DNA from: Micromonospora sp. C28SCA-DRY-2
Lineage (GTDB): Bacteria; Actinomycetota; Actinomycetes; Mycobacteriales; Micromonosporaceae
Length of the DNA: 64,000 nt
Assembly (NCBI RefSeq): GCF_030519475.1
Contig: NZ_JAUMKD010000010.1
Coordinates: 186,001-250,000 of the forward strand
Reading direction: 5' to 3'
Shown: one piece after another, positions 50,668-58,719 of the stretch
How positions within the stretch are numbered: the first letter of the stretch is position 1
How the letters are laid out: the number at the start of each line of letters is the position of its first letter
The notes under the pieces: model-generated
What the model was told of the DNA's origin: nothing
What the model saw: only the letters and a program-made list of their open reading frames with translations
Databases searched by the model: none
Program-made: the position numbers and the translations under genes

Positions 50668-53341
50668 CCGCCGCGCCCAACTGGTCACCCGGGTCCGGGG
50701 GATGCTCGCCGAGGCGCTCGGCGCCACCCGGACCCGGCTGTCCGGCGCCCACGCGGAGCTGACCGCCGAGCGCGAGCGGCTGACCCGGATCCGGCGGGCC
50801 GCCGCCGCGGTGCCGGAGCGGGTGGGCGCGGAACGCGACCGCCGGCTGGCCGAGATCGACGAACGGCACGCCGCCCGGATCGCCGAGCTGGCCCGCCGGG
50901 CCACGGCCGCCGCCGGACGCGAATCCCCGGGCGCCGCGTCCGCCGACTGGGCCGGGTGGTCGCCGACCCCGCCGGGGCGGGCCGAGCCGCCGGGCGCGCT
51001 GCGGATCGGCACGCTGCGCATCCCCGGCGCCGAGCCGGTGCCCGCGCTGGTGCCGCTGCTGGACGCCGGGCACGTGGAACTGACCGGCGCGGACCGGGAC
51101 GGAAGCGAGGCGGTGGTCGCCGCCCTGCTGCTGCGCGCGGTGGGCCGGGCCGACCCGGGCGGGGTCCGGCTGGTCGGCTACGACCCGGAGCACCTCGGCG
51201 GCGGGCTGGCCGGGTTCGCGCCGCTCGGCACCGCCGGGTTGCTGACCTTCGTCGGTCCCGGCGGGCTGGGCCGGCTGCTCGACGACCTGGTGGAGCAGAT
51301 CCGCCGGATCAACGAGACCGTGCTGGCCGGCGAGTACGGCTCGCTACGCGAACTGGCCGCGGCGACCGGCCGCCGCCCGGAGCCGTGGCGGGTGGCCGTG
51401 CTGCTCGGCGGGGACGAGCCGTCCCGGCACGAGCGCGGCCAACTGGACCGGGTGGTGCGCACCGGGGCGGCGTGCGGCGTGCACCTGGTGGTCCGGGGCG
51501 TGTCGCTGCCGGACGACCCGACGGTGACCCGGGTCCGCGCCGAGCCGGACGGCGCCCGGATCGGCGGCCCGCCCGGCCTGCCCGTACGCCTGGATCCGCC
51601 GCCGCCGGCGGCGCTGGTCACCGAGACCTGCCGGCAGGTGGCGGCGCGGGTCAACGCCGGCCCGGCCCCGACCCCGTTCACCGACCTGCTGCCGCCCCCG
51701 GAGCGGATGTGGCGGGAGGACTCGGCGACCGGGTTGACCGCGCCCATCGGGGAGGGTCCGGACGGCCGGCCGGTGCTGCTGACCCTGGGCGACTACCCGC
51801 CGCACGCGCTGATCGGCGGGCCGTCCGGCACCGGCAAGACCAACCTGATCTTCGCCTGGATCGGCGCGCTGGCCGCCCGCTACTCCCCCGCCGAGCTGGA
51901 GTTCTACCTGCTCGACTTCAAGGAGGGGGTGTCCTTCGCCCGGTTCGCCCAGGGCCGGCGGGACCCGAGCTGGCTGCCGCACATGCGGCTGGTCGGGATC
52001 AACGTCAACACCGACCGGGAGTTCGGCCTGGCGCTGCTGCGCTTCCTCGCCGAGGAGCTGCGCCGGCGCGCCGACGCGGCGAAGAAGCACGAGGTGACCA
52101 AGCTGGCCGAGCTGCGCGCGGTGGACCCCACCGGGCACTGGCCGCGGATCGTGGCGGTGGTCGACGAGTTCCAGATGCTGCTGGCCGGCCGGGACGTGGT
52201 GGCCCGGGAGGCGGCCGACCTGCTGGAGGACCTGGCCCGCCGGGGCCGGTCGCAGGGCATCCACCTGGTGCTCGCCTCGCAGGACGTGCGGGGCATCGAG
52301 GCGCTGTGGGGGCGCCCGGCGCTGGTCGCCCAGTTCACCCTGCGCATCGCGCTGCCCAAGGCGCTGCGCATCCTCGCCGAACGCAACGACGCCGCCCAGT
52401 CGCTGCCGCGGCACCACGCGGTGGTCAACGCCGAGTCGGGGATGACCGAGGGCAACCAGGTGGCCCGGATCCCCTCGGCCAGCGACTGGGAGACCTGGAG
52501 CGAGTTGCAGCACCGGCTGTGGCGGATGCGCCCGCAGGACGCCGCGCCGGCCCGGCTCTTCGACGGCGACGCGATCCCCCGGCTGGCCGACGCGCCGGAC
52601 TTCCGGGCGTTGGGCGCGCCGGCGACCGGGACGCTGCGCAACCCGGTGGCGCTACTCGGCGAGATCATCGACGTGCAGGCCCGTTCGGCGGCGCTGCGGC
52701 TGCCCCGGGCGCCGGGGCGGAACCTGGCAGTGCTCGGCACCCGGGTCGACGAGGCGTGCGCGGTGCTGGACGCCGCGGCCCGCTCGCTGGCCCGGCAGCA
52801 CCGGCCGGGCAGCGCCCGGTTCTCCATCGCCTGCCTGGACCCGGACGCCGACCCGGCCGCCCGGTCGCTCTACGAGGACCTGGCCGACGACGCGGCCTGG
52901 TACGACGAGGAGACGGTGGCCGAGTTGACGGCCGAGACCGCCGACGGCCTGGGCGCACCGGGCACCAGCGGCACGCCGCACTACCTGCTGCTCTTCGCCG
53001 TCGACGCGGCGGCCGGCTCGCTGGGCGCGCGGGTCGGCCGGCGCACCGGGCTGGAGCACCTGCGCCGGATCCTGCACGACGGTCCGGAGCGGCGGACCCA
53101 CGTGCTGGCCTGGTGGCGGGGGGTGGCCCGGATGCGGGCCGACCTGGGCGGCCCGGCGGCGCGGACGGACCAGATCGGGGCCTGGGTCGCGCTGGACACC
53201 CACGGCGGCGAGCTGGGCTCGTCGCTGTATCCGGGCACCGGCGGGCCGGACTGGTACCCCCGCCCGTGGCGCGGGCTCTTCTTCGACCGGGCGGTGCACC
53301 GCACCGGTCAGGTGATCATCCCCTACGGACCGTCCCGATGA
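50660..53341 (+). CDS. FtsK/SpoIIIE-type ATPase
   Basis: 893 residues from ATG 50660. The N-terminal ~95 residues are a coiled coil (RVRGMLAEALGATRTRLSGAHAELTAERERLTRIRRA). A central FtsK-like P-loop domain has Walker A GGPSGTGKT at 386-394, Walker B VVDEF at 500-504, and QGIHLVLASQDVRG before the arginine-finger region, as in EccC and SpoIIIE motors. A C-terminal region (about 660-893) contains a second domain whose P-loop is lost (NLAVLGTRVDEA, 688-699). Such ATPases translocate DNA or proteins. No DNA-tracking gamma domain or membrane segment is present, so a soluble motor with an external partner is more likely. The last gene overlaps by 4 bp. Confidence 0.88.
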   Translation: MADRRAQLVTRVRGMLAEALGATRTRLSGAHAELTAERERLTRIRRAAAAVPERVGAERDRRLAEIDERHAARIAELARRATAAAGRESPGAASADWAGWSPTPPGRAEPPGALRIGTLRIPGAEPVPALVPLLDAGHVELTGADRDGSEAVVAALLLRAVGRADPGGVRLVGYDPEHLGGGLAGFAPLGTAGLLTFVGPGGLGRLLDDLVEQIRRINETVLAGEYGSLRELAAATGRRPEPWRVAVLLGGDEPSRHERGQLDRVVRTGAACGVHLVVRGVSLPDDPTVTRVRAEPDGARIGGPPGLPVRLDPPPPAALVTETCRQVAARVNAGPAPTPFTDLLPPPERMWREDSATGLTAPIGEGPDGRPVLLTLGDYPPHALIGGPSGTGKTNLIFAWIGALAARYSPAELEFYLLDFKEGVSFARFAQGRRDPSWLPHMRLVGINVNTDREFGLALLRFLAEELRRRADAAKKHEVTKLAELRAVDPTGHWPRIVAVVDEFQMLLAGRDVVAREAADLLEDLARRGRSQGIHLVLASQDVRGIEALWGRPALVAQFTLRIALPKALRILAERNDAAQSLPRHHAVVNAESGMTEGNQVARIPSASDWETWSELQHRLWRMRPQDAAPARLFDGDAIPRLADAPDFRALGAPATGTLRNPVALLGEIIDVQARSAALRLPRAPGRNLAVLGTRVDEACAVLDAAARSLARQHRPGSARFSIACLDPDADPAARSLYEDLADDAAWYDEETVAELTAETADGLGAPGTSGTPHYLLLFAVDAAAGSLGARVGRRTGLEHLRRILHDGPERRTHVLAWWRGVARMRADLGGPAARTDQIGAWVALDTHGGELGSSLYPGTGGPDWYPRPWRGLFFDRAVHRTGQVIIPYGPSR

Positions 53342-54003
53342 ACCAACCGGTGACCAGTGAGACGTACGCGGCGCAGGTGCGGCGGCTGGCCGAGCTGACC
53401 GCGCGGGTGCAGGGCCAGCGGGCCGAGGCGCACGCCTGGTACGAGCAGCAGTGCGCGGCGGCCGAGCGGGCCGTGGCCGAGGCCGCCGAGCGGGTGGCGC
53501 GGGCCGAGCGGGAACTGGTCGACGCGCGGGAGGCGCAGGAGCGGGTGGACGCCGAGGCGACCCACCTGTGGCAGCAGTTGCGGGACCGGCTCGGCCCGGG
53601 GGCGCGGCGGCTCGGCGCGCCGCCCGGGCCGGCGCCCGACGCGACCGGCGACCCGGCCCTGCTGCTCGACGGGGTACGCGAGCTGCTCGACCGGACCCGC
53701 CGGCCGGGTGACCTGCCCGGCTCGGTGAACCCGTTGCTCGCGCTCTGCGGGGTGCTCGGCGCGGTGCTGGCGTACGGGCTGGGGGCGGCGGCCCGCGCGC
53801 TCGGCGAGCGCAACGGCGGCGACCTCGCGGTCGGCATGCCGGTGCTGGCGCTGGTGGTGACGCTGCTCGGGCCGCTGGTCGGCCTGGTGCCGGCGAAGCG
53901 GCTGGCCGACCGCCGACACGCGGTGCTCGGCCCGCGGCCGATGACAGTGGTGCTCGCCGCCGGGCTGGTGACCACCGTCCTGCTGCTGGTCGCCGCCCGC
54001 TGA
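53338..54003 (+). CDS. Coiled-coil membrane protein, partner of the FtsK-like ATPase
   Basis: 221 residues from ATG 53338, overlapping the ATPase stop by 4 bp. Residues ~10-85 form a coiled coil (AQVRRLAELTARVQGQRAEAHAWYEQQCAAAERAVAEAAERVARAERELVDAREAQERVDAEATHLWQQLRDRL), followed by three hydrophobic spans at about 128-150, 163-185 and 198-219 and a short C-terminus. No family is recognised. It is a plausible membrane anchor for the ATPase. Confidence 0.8.
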   Translation: MNQPVTSETYAAQVRRLAELTARVQGQRAEAHAWYEQQCAAAERAVAEAAERVARAERELVDAREAQERVDAEATHLWQQLRDRLGPGARRLGAPPGPAPDATGDPALLLDGVRELLDRTRRPGDLPGSVNPLLALCGVLGAVLAYGLGAAARALGERNGGDLAVGMPVLALVVTLLGPLVGLVPAKRLADRRHAVLGPRPMTVVLAAGLVTTVLLLVAAR

Positions 54004-54052
54004 CCGCCGAGCCGGCCGGCGCGCCGGGTCGTGACGGGCCCGACCGGCCGGT

Positions 54053-54109
54053 GACGGTCGAACCCGGTCCCGGCGCGTCGACCACGACGGGAGGCGGGTC
54101 CACCAGCGG
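54053..54109. repeat. Dispersed 57-bp intergenic repeat, copy 2
   Basis: It matches 12407-12462 in direct orientation with about 90% identity. It lies between the FtsK island end and the DGPF gene start, again outside coding sequence. Confidence 0.8.
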
Positions 54110-54203
54110 GCACCGGCGGCGTGGTGTCGATCCGGCCGCCCGCCGTTCGTGTAGGGGTGGGAGGCCGGAACACGCCGGCCGACGCGACCTTGAGGAGCGT
54201 GTG

Positions 54204-54554
54204 ATGCGCCAGTACCTGCTGAACGTGATCCAGCCCGACGGGGACGCCCCGCCGCCGCCGGAGTTCCTGGAACCGATCATGCGGGACGTCGAGGCCGTCA
54301 ACCGGGAGATGCGCGAGGCCGGTGTCTGGGTCTTCGGCGCCGGGCTGGAGCTGGCGCCCGCGGCGCGGGTGGTCCGGGTGCGCGACGACGAGACGCTGCT
54401 GACCGACGGCCCGTTCGCCGAGGGCAAGGAGCACATCGGCGGGTTCACCGTGATCGCCGCACCGGATCTGGACGCGGCGCTGGGCTGGGCGGCGAAGCTG
54501 GCCCGGGCCACCACGCTGCCGATCGAGGTCCGCCCGGTCGCGGCCGCCGCCTGA
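54204..54554 (+). CDS. Orphan DGPF/YCII-domain protein
   Basis: 116 residues from ATG 54204, with TGAGGAG upstream. It carries the family signature LLTDGPFAEGKEHIGGFTVIAA and the usual N-terminal MRQYLLNVIQPDG. Unlike the copy at 9446-9850 there is no ECF sigma gene beside it, so it is an isolated member. Its function is unknown; the Asp/Glu around the DGPF loop may bind a small ligand. Confidence 0.9.
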   Translation: MRQYLLNVIQPDGDAPPPPEFLEPIMRDVEAVNREMREAGVWVFGAGLELAPAARVVRVRDDETLLTDGPFAEGKEHIGGFTVIAAPDLDAALGWAAKLARATTLPIEVRPVAAAA

Positions 54555-54578
54555 GCCGGGCACCACCGGCCCTGGTCC

Positions 54579-54608
54579 GCCGGCGGGGCACCGCGGCGCC
54601 CCGCCGGC
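54579..54608. terminator. Bidirectional terminator hairpin
   Basis: GCCGGCGGGGC (54579-54589) pairs perfectly with 54598-54608 around an 8-nt loop, between the convergent DGPF and JmjC-like genes. Confidence 0.75.
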
Positions 54609-54614
54609 ACCGGG

Positions 54615-55886
54615 TCAGGCGGGGACCAGCACCGCCTCGCGCAGCAGCCGGCGGGCCAGCACCAGCCGGTCGGCGTCGTCGTCGAGGCCGGGCAGGTCAC
54701 CGACCCGGCTGACCGCGCCGGTGAGCAGGGCGCGTACCGCCGGGGCGCACTGCCCGGGCAGGGTGATGGTCCGGTCGAACAGCCGCAGCGCGACCGTGTC
54801 GCCCTGCGGGGCGAGTTGCCAGCGCAGCCCGGCGCGCGGGGCGAGCCGGCTGTCGGCGTCCAGCCCGGCGAGCGCCGCGGCCTGCGCGAGCGGGCGGATC
54901 GGCGCCGGCCGGGCGGCCGGCCAGGCCCGCTGCCGCAGCCGGGCGGCCACCGCGGCCGGGTCGGCGCGCAGCAGCCAGTCGCGCAGCGCCTCCACGGTCT
55001 CGGTGAGCTCCGGCTCGATGGCGTCCGGGTCGGCCACGTCGACGCCGAACGGCAGCGTGGCGCGCAGCCGCTGGTCCTCGGCGGCGAGCGCGAGCAGCTC
55101 CTCGACCAGCGCGTAGCGGGTCAGCGCCCGGACCCCGACGGTCAGGTGCAGGGAGCTGGACTCCTGCGCTTGGGCGCTGTGCAGCCAGCCACGCGGCAGG
55201 TAGAGCGCGTCGCCGGGGGCGAGCACCACGTCCAGCGCGGCCGGCCCCTGGGCGGTGGCGGAGACCTCGTCGGCCCGGCCGCCCCAGGGCTGCTTCTCCA
55301 GCGGGTCGGGCAGCACCGGCGGGTGGATCCGCCAGTGCTTGCGGCCGTCGACCTGGAGCACGAAGACGTCGTGGGTGTCGTAGTGGGTGGCGAAGCCCTG
55401 GCTGCCGGCGGGCGTCAGGTAGGCGTTGACCTGCAACGGCTGCCCGACGGCGGCGCCCAGCTCGCGGGTGAAGTCGATCAGGGCCGGCCAGGTGCGGTGC
55501 AAGCCCTGCAGCACCAGCGTCGCCCCGCCGGCGTACAGCTCGAGCACCCGCTCGTCGAGGACCTGGTCGGTGATCTCGGCGCCGGCCCCGCCGCCGCCGG
55601 TGAACCGGGCCGCCGGCACCAGCTGGCCGTCCTTGGCGACCCGCAGGAACGGCGTACGCAGGCCGCGCCGGCTGAGCAGCTCGTCGGCGTCGGCGGGGCT
55701 GAGCAGGTCGGTGAAACCGGCCGGGTTGGGCAGCTCGTCGGCGCGGGAGAGCAGCGGGGTGTGTCCCCAGTGGGCGGCGGCGAACTTGGCCGGCTCGACC
55801 GAGACGCAGCGGGCCAGCGCGGCGGCGGCGGTCGCGGACGGAACCGCCGGGCGGCCCTGGCCGCCCGGCGGGTCGATGTGCGTCAT
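54615..55886 (-). CDS. JmjC/cupin-like ribosomal oxygenase (ROX)-type hydroxylase
   Basis: 423 residues from ATG 55886. The N-terminal AAHWGHTPLLSR matches the ROX-family 'W-x-x-x-P-L' segment; the facial triad is HYD (H168, D170) in ATHYDTHDVFVLQ and the second His is H236 in PRGWLHSAQA; K183 in GRKHWRI is the likely 2-oxoglutarate contact. After the jelly roll, a helical dimerisation domain (~260-345) and a C-terminal winged-helix-like domain follow, exactly the ROX order. Family members (for example YcfD) hydroxylate Arg or His in ribosomal or other proteins. The gene starts 10 bp after the stop of a small repeat-peptide gene, so its target may be that peptide (inference). Confidence 0.88.
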   Translation of the reverse strand: MTHIDPPGGQGRPAVPSATAAAALARCVSVEPAKFAAAHWGHTPLLSRADELPNPAGFTDLLSPADADELLSRRGLRTPFLRVAKDGQLVPAARFTGGGGAGAEITDQVLDERVLELYAGGATLVLQGLHRTWPALIDFTRELGAAVGQPLQVNAYLTPAGSQGFATHYDTHDVFVLQVDGRKHWRIHPPVLPDPLEKQPWGGRADEVSATAQGPAALDVVLAPGDALYLPRGWLHSAQAQESSSLHLTVGVRALTRYALVEELLALAAEDQRLRATLPFGVDVADPDAIEPELTETVEALRDWLLRADPAAVAARLRQRAWPAARPAPIRPLAQAAALAGLDADSRLAPRAGLRWQLAPQGDTVALRLFDRTITLPGQCAPAVRALLTGAVSRVGDLPGLDDDADRLVLARRLLREAVLVPA

Positions 55887-55896
55887 GGCGTACCGC

Positions 55897-56184
55897 TCAG
55901 GCGCTGCCGTCGGCGCCGCCGTCGTGCTGACCGGGGGTGGCCCCGCCGTCGGCCGGACCCTCGGCGCTGCCGTCGGCGCCGCCGTCGTGCTGACCCGGCG
56001 TCGCACCACCGTCGGCCGGGCCCTCGGCGCCCTGGTCGGCACCCTGGTCGGCGCCCCGCTCGGCGCCGCGGTCGGCACCACCGTCGGCGCCGCCGTCCTG
56101 CTGGCCGGGGGTCGCGCCGCCGTCAGCCGGGCCTTCCAGGCCGCCGCCGGAGGTGGTCTGCATGTCGTCGTCGTTGAGTGCCAT
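55897..56184 (-). CDS. 95-residue repeat peptide, likely substrate of the ROX-like oxygenase
   Basis: From ATG 56184. Residues 1-16 are leader-like (MALNDDDMQTTSGGGL). Then a 21-residue repeat EGPADGGATPGQ(Q/H)DGGADG(G/S)A occurs at residues 17-37, 54-74 and 75-95, with a 16-residue RGADQGA-type spacer between the first two copies. The last two copies are identical in protein; at the DNA level they are 55963-56025 and 55900-55962 and differ at several bases. The peptide is acidic and flexible, with no hydrophobic core. A conserved His sits in the HDG of repeats two and three, the residue type ROX enzymes hydroxylate. It is transcribed with the oxygenase, 10 bp upstream. Confidence 0.75.
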   Translation of the reverse strand: MALNDDDMQTTSGGGLEGPADGGATPGQQDGGADGGADRGAERGADQGADQGAEGPADGGATPGQHDGGADGSAEGPADGGATPGQHDGGADGSA

Positions 56185-56309
56185 GGGTGCTCCTCGGGTG
56201 TGCCGCCCCGCCGTGCGCCGGGGTCCGTCGTGCAGCGGGTGGTACCCCACGCTGGATCTTCTCTAACCCACGGTAGACGCCCGGCGGGGCCGGCACGGGC
56301 GGTTCGGCC

Positions 56310-57734
56310 TCAGCCCGTACGGCAGGCCGAACCGTTGAGGGTGAAGCCGGTCGGCGCCGGGTTGCTGCCGCCGTGGGTGCCCTGGAAGCCGAAGCTGAGC
56401 GTGCCGCCGGCCGGCACACTGCCGTTCCAGCTGGCATTGCGCGCGCTCACCTGGGTGCCGGACTGGGTGACGGTGGCGTTCCAGGCGTTGGTGATCCGCT
56501 GCCCGGCGCCGAAGGTGAAGCCGACGGTCCAGCCGTTGATCGCGCTGGCCCCGTCGTTGCGCACCCGCACCTCGGCGGTGAAACCGGTGTTCCAGCTGTT
56601 CGGCACGTAGGTCACCGTGCAGCCGTCGCCCGGCGGCGGGGTGGTCGGGGTGGGCGTGGTGGGGGTCGGGGTGACGGTGCCGCCGAGCGCCTCGACCACC
56701 GCCTGGTACGCCGGCTTCGGCGCGTAGTTCTCGTCCCAGATCAGTGCGGCGCCCTGGCCGGGGAAGACGTCCGGGATCCAGGAGTAGCGGTCGGTGATGC
56801 CCCAGGTGGTGACGCCCGCGCACCGGGTCACCGCGAGGCAGGCGCTGACCACCTTGCGGTAGTCGGCGGCCTGGGTGGCCAGGTTGGCCGCGCTCGGCGG
56901 GGTGGGCATCCGGATGTCCAGCTCGGTGATCCGGACGTCCACGCCCAGGTCGGCGAAGCGCTGCAGGTTGCTCTGCAGGTCACCGGGGACCTGGCCGACG
57001 ATCAGGTGCGCCTGGAAGCCGACGCAGTCGATCGGCACGCCGCGGGCCTTGAAGTCGCGGACCAGGTTGTAGATCGCGGTGCTCTTCGCGTTCACGCCGT
57101 CGGTGCTGTAGTCGTTGATGCAGAGCTTGGCGGCCGGGTCGGCGGCGCGGGCCGCGCGGAACGCCTCCTCGATCCAGCCGTCGCCGAGGCGCTGCTGGAA
57201 GATGCTGTCCCGGCGCCCGCCCGAACCGCCGTCGGCGAACGCCTCGTTGACCACGTCCCAGGCGGCCACCTTGCCCCGGTAGTGGCCGGCCACGCCGGCG
57301 ATGTGGTCGAGCATGGCCTGGCGCAGCTCGGTGGCGGACAGGCCGCTGACCCAACCGGGCAGCTGGGAGTGCCAGACCAGGGTGTGGCCGTAGAGCCGCT
57401 TGCCGCCGGCGGCGGCGTAGCTGGCCACCGCGTCACCCTGGGTGAAGGTGAACTGCCCCCGGTTGGGCTCGGTGGCGTCCCACTTCATCGCGTTCTCGGC
57501 GACCACCAGGTTGAACTCGGCGTCGGCGATCTGCCGGTAGGCGGACTCGTTGAGCCGGTTCGGGTCGATGGCGACGCCGATGTCCCGGCCCTTGGCGTCG
57601 GCCAGGGCCTTCAGGGTGGTGGCCGCGTCGGCGGGGCCGGGCCGGGCGAAGCCCAGGCCGACGGCGGCCACCGTGGCCAGAGCGAGCGCCCCGGCCAGCA
57701 GGGCTGGCCGGGTGCGTGAACGGTGCGGGTGCAT
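56310..57734 (-). CDS. Secreted endo-1,4-beta-xylanase, GH10 with CBM2
   Basis: 474 residues from ATG 57734. A signal peptide (residues 1-38, cut after PADA) leads into a GH10 barrel: acid/base E164 in WDVVNEAF and nucleophile E271 in VRITELDIRM, with the HTLVWHSQ substrate motif. A Pro/Thr linker (TPTPTTPTPTTPPPG) joins a C-terminal CBM2 (about 374-474) with the conserved Cys pair and surface Trp residues (SWNTGFTAEV, WTVGFTF). It depolymerises xylan outside the cell. A CebR-like palindrome lies 58 bp upstream, suggesting repression until cello-oligosaccharides appear. Confidence 0.96.
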   Translation of the reverse strand: MHPHRSRTRPALLAGALALATVAAVGLGFARPGPADAATTLKALADAKGRDIGVAIDPNRLNESAYRQIADAEFNLVVAENAMKWDATEPNRGQFTFTQGDAVASYAAAGGKRLYGHTLVWHSQLPGWVSGLSATELRQAMLDHIAGVAGHYRGKVAAWDVVNEAFADGGSGGRRDSIFQQRLGDGWIEEAFRAARAADPAAKLCINDYSTDGVNAKSTAIYNLVRDFKARGVPIDCVGFQAHLIVGQVPGDLQSNLQRFADLGVDVRITELDIRMPTPPSAANLATQAADYRKVVSACLAVTRCAGVTTWGITDRYSWIPDVFPGQGAALIWDENYAPKPAYQAVVEALGGTVTPTPTTPTPTTPPPGDGCTVTYVPNSWNTGFTAEVRVRNDGASAINGWTVGFTFGAGQRITNAWNATVTQSGTQVSARNASWNGSVPAGGTLSFGFQGTHGGSNPAPTGFTLNGSACRTG

Positions 57735-57791
57735 GCGGTCCCTGTCCTTCGTCGGGCCGCCCGGAGGCGGCGGTGTGGCGACGTCGGTCGA

Positions 57792-57805
57792 TGGGAGCGC
57801 TTCCA
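57792..57805. promoter_or_regulatory. CebR-like operator upstream of the xylanase
   Basis: TGGGAGCGCTTCCA differs at one position from the streptomycete CebR consensus TGGGAGCGCTCCCA, a LacI-type repressor site responsive to cellobiose. It sits 58 bp before the xylanase ATG on the minus strand and ~155 bp before the PIG-L ATG on the plus strand. Confidence 0.75.
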
Positions 57806-57959
57806 CATGCTGGCATCCCGGGCGCGCTCCGTCAACCGGGCACCGGTCGCGCCGGACGGCGCGGCGCGGGCCGCGGTGGCAGGATGGGGCGGGCCGGGTC
57901 CGTTCACGGCCGCCGACGCGGTGCGGTGGCACGGCGAACCGGAGGAGCAGGAGGTGTCG

Positions 57960-58712
57960 ATGACCGAGCCGACCGCGCTGGCCCCGCTGGAGCCGGTGAC
58001 CGAGGACTGGCAGCGCGCGCTGGCGGTGGTGGCCCACCCCGACGACCTGGAGTTCGGTGGGGCGGCGGCGATCGCCCGCTGGACCGCACAGGGCAAGCAC
58101 GTCGTCTACTGCCTGGTCACCAGCGGCGAGGCGGGGATCGACGGGATGCCGCCGGAACGCGCGCGGCAGGTGCGCGAGGAGGAGCAGCGGGCCTCGGCGG
58201 CACTGGTCGGAGTGGACACGGTCGAGTTCCTCGGGCTGCCCGACGGCGTCCTGGAGTACGGCGTGCCGCTGCGCCGCGCCATCGCCGAGGTGGTCCGCCG
58301 GCACCGGCCCGAGATCGTCCTCACCAACAACTTCCGGGACACCTGGGACGGCTCGTACGCGCTCAACCAGGCCGACCACATCGCCACCGGACGGGCGGTG
58401 CTGGACGCGGTCCGCGACGCCGGCAACCGGTGGATCTTCCCGGAGCAGCTCACCGACGGGGTCGAGCCGTGGAACGGGGTGCGCCAGGTCTGGGCCGCCG
58501 CCTCGCCCCGCTCGGCGCACGGGGTGGACGTCACCGACACCTTCGCGCAGGGGGTGGCCTCGCTGCGGGCGCACCACGCGTACCTGACCGGGCTTGGCGA
58601 CGGCAGCTTCGACGCCGAGGAGTTCCTGGAGGGGCTGGCCCGGCCGACCGGCACCCGACTCGGCGTCCGGTACGGCGTCGCGTTCGAGGTGTTCCGCTTC
58701 GACCTCTGGTAG
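57960..58712 (+). CDS. PIG-L/LmbE-family deacetylase
   Basis: 250 residues from ATG 57960; GTG 57954 is also possible, but AGGAGG at 57949-57954 fits the ATG. The zinc motif is AHPDDLEFGG (H26, D28, D29) and the third ligand is in NQADHIATG. The fold matches N-acetylglucosaminylphosphatidylinositol-type deacetylases, which remove acetyl groups from sugar derivatives. In actinobacteria relatives include MshB and Mca; here the mshC locus is far away and the sequence is not obviously MshB, so the substrate stays open. The gene is 7 bp before a DUF72 gene. Confidence 0.92.
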   Translation: MTEPTALAPLEPVTEDWQRALAVVAHPDDLEFGGAAAIARWTAQGKHVVYCLVTSGEAGIDGMPPERARQVREEEQRASAALVGVDTVEFLGLPDGVLEYGVPLRRAIAEVVRRHRPEIVLTNNFRDTWDGSYALNQADHIATGRAVLDAVRDAGNRWIFPEQLTDGVEPWNGVRQVWAAASPRSAHGVDVTDTFAQGVASLRAHHAYLTGLGDGSFDAEEFLEGLARPTGTRLGVRYGVAFEVFRFDLW

Positions 58713-58719
58713 CCGCCGG

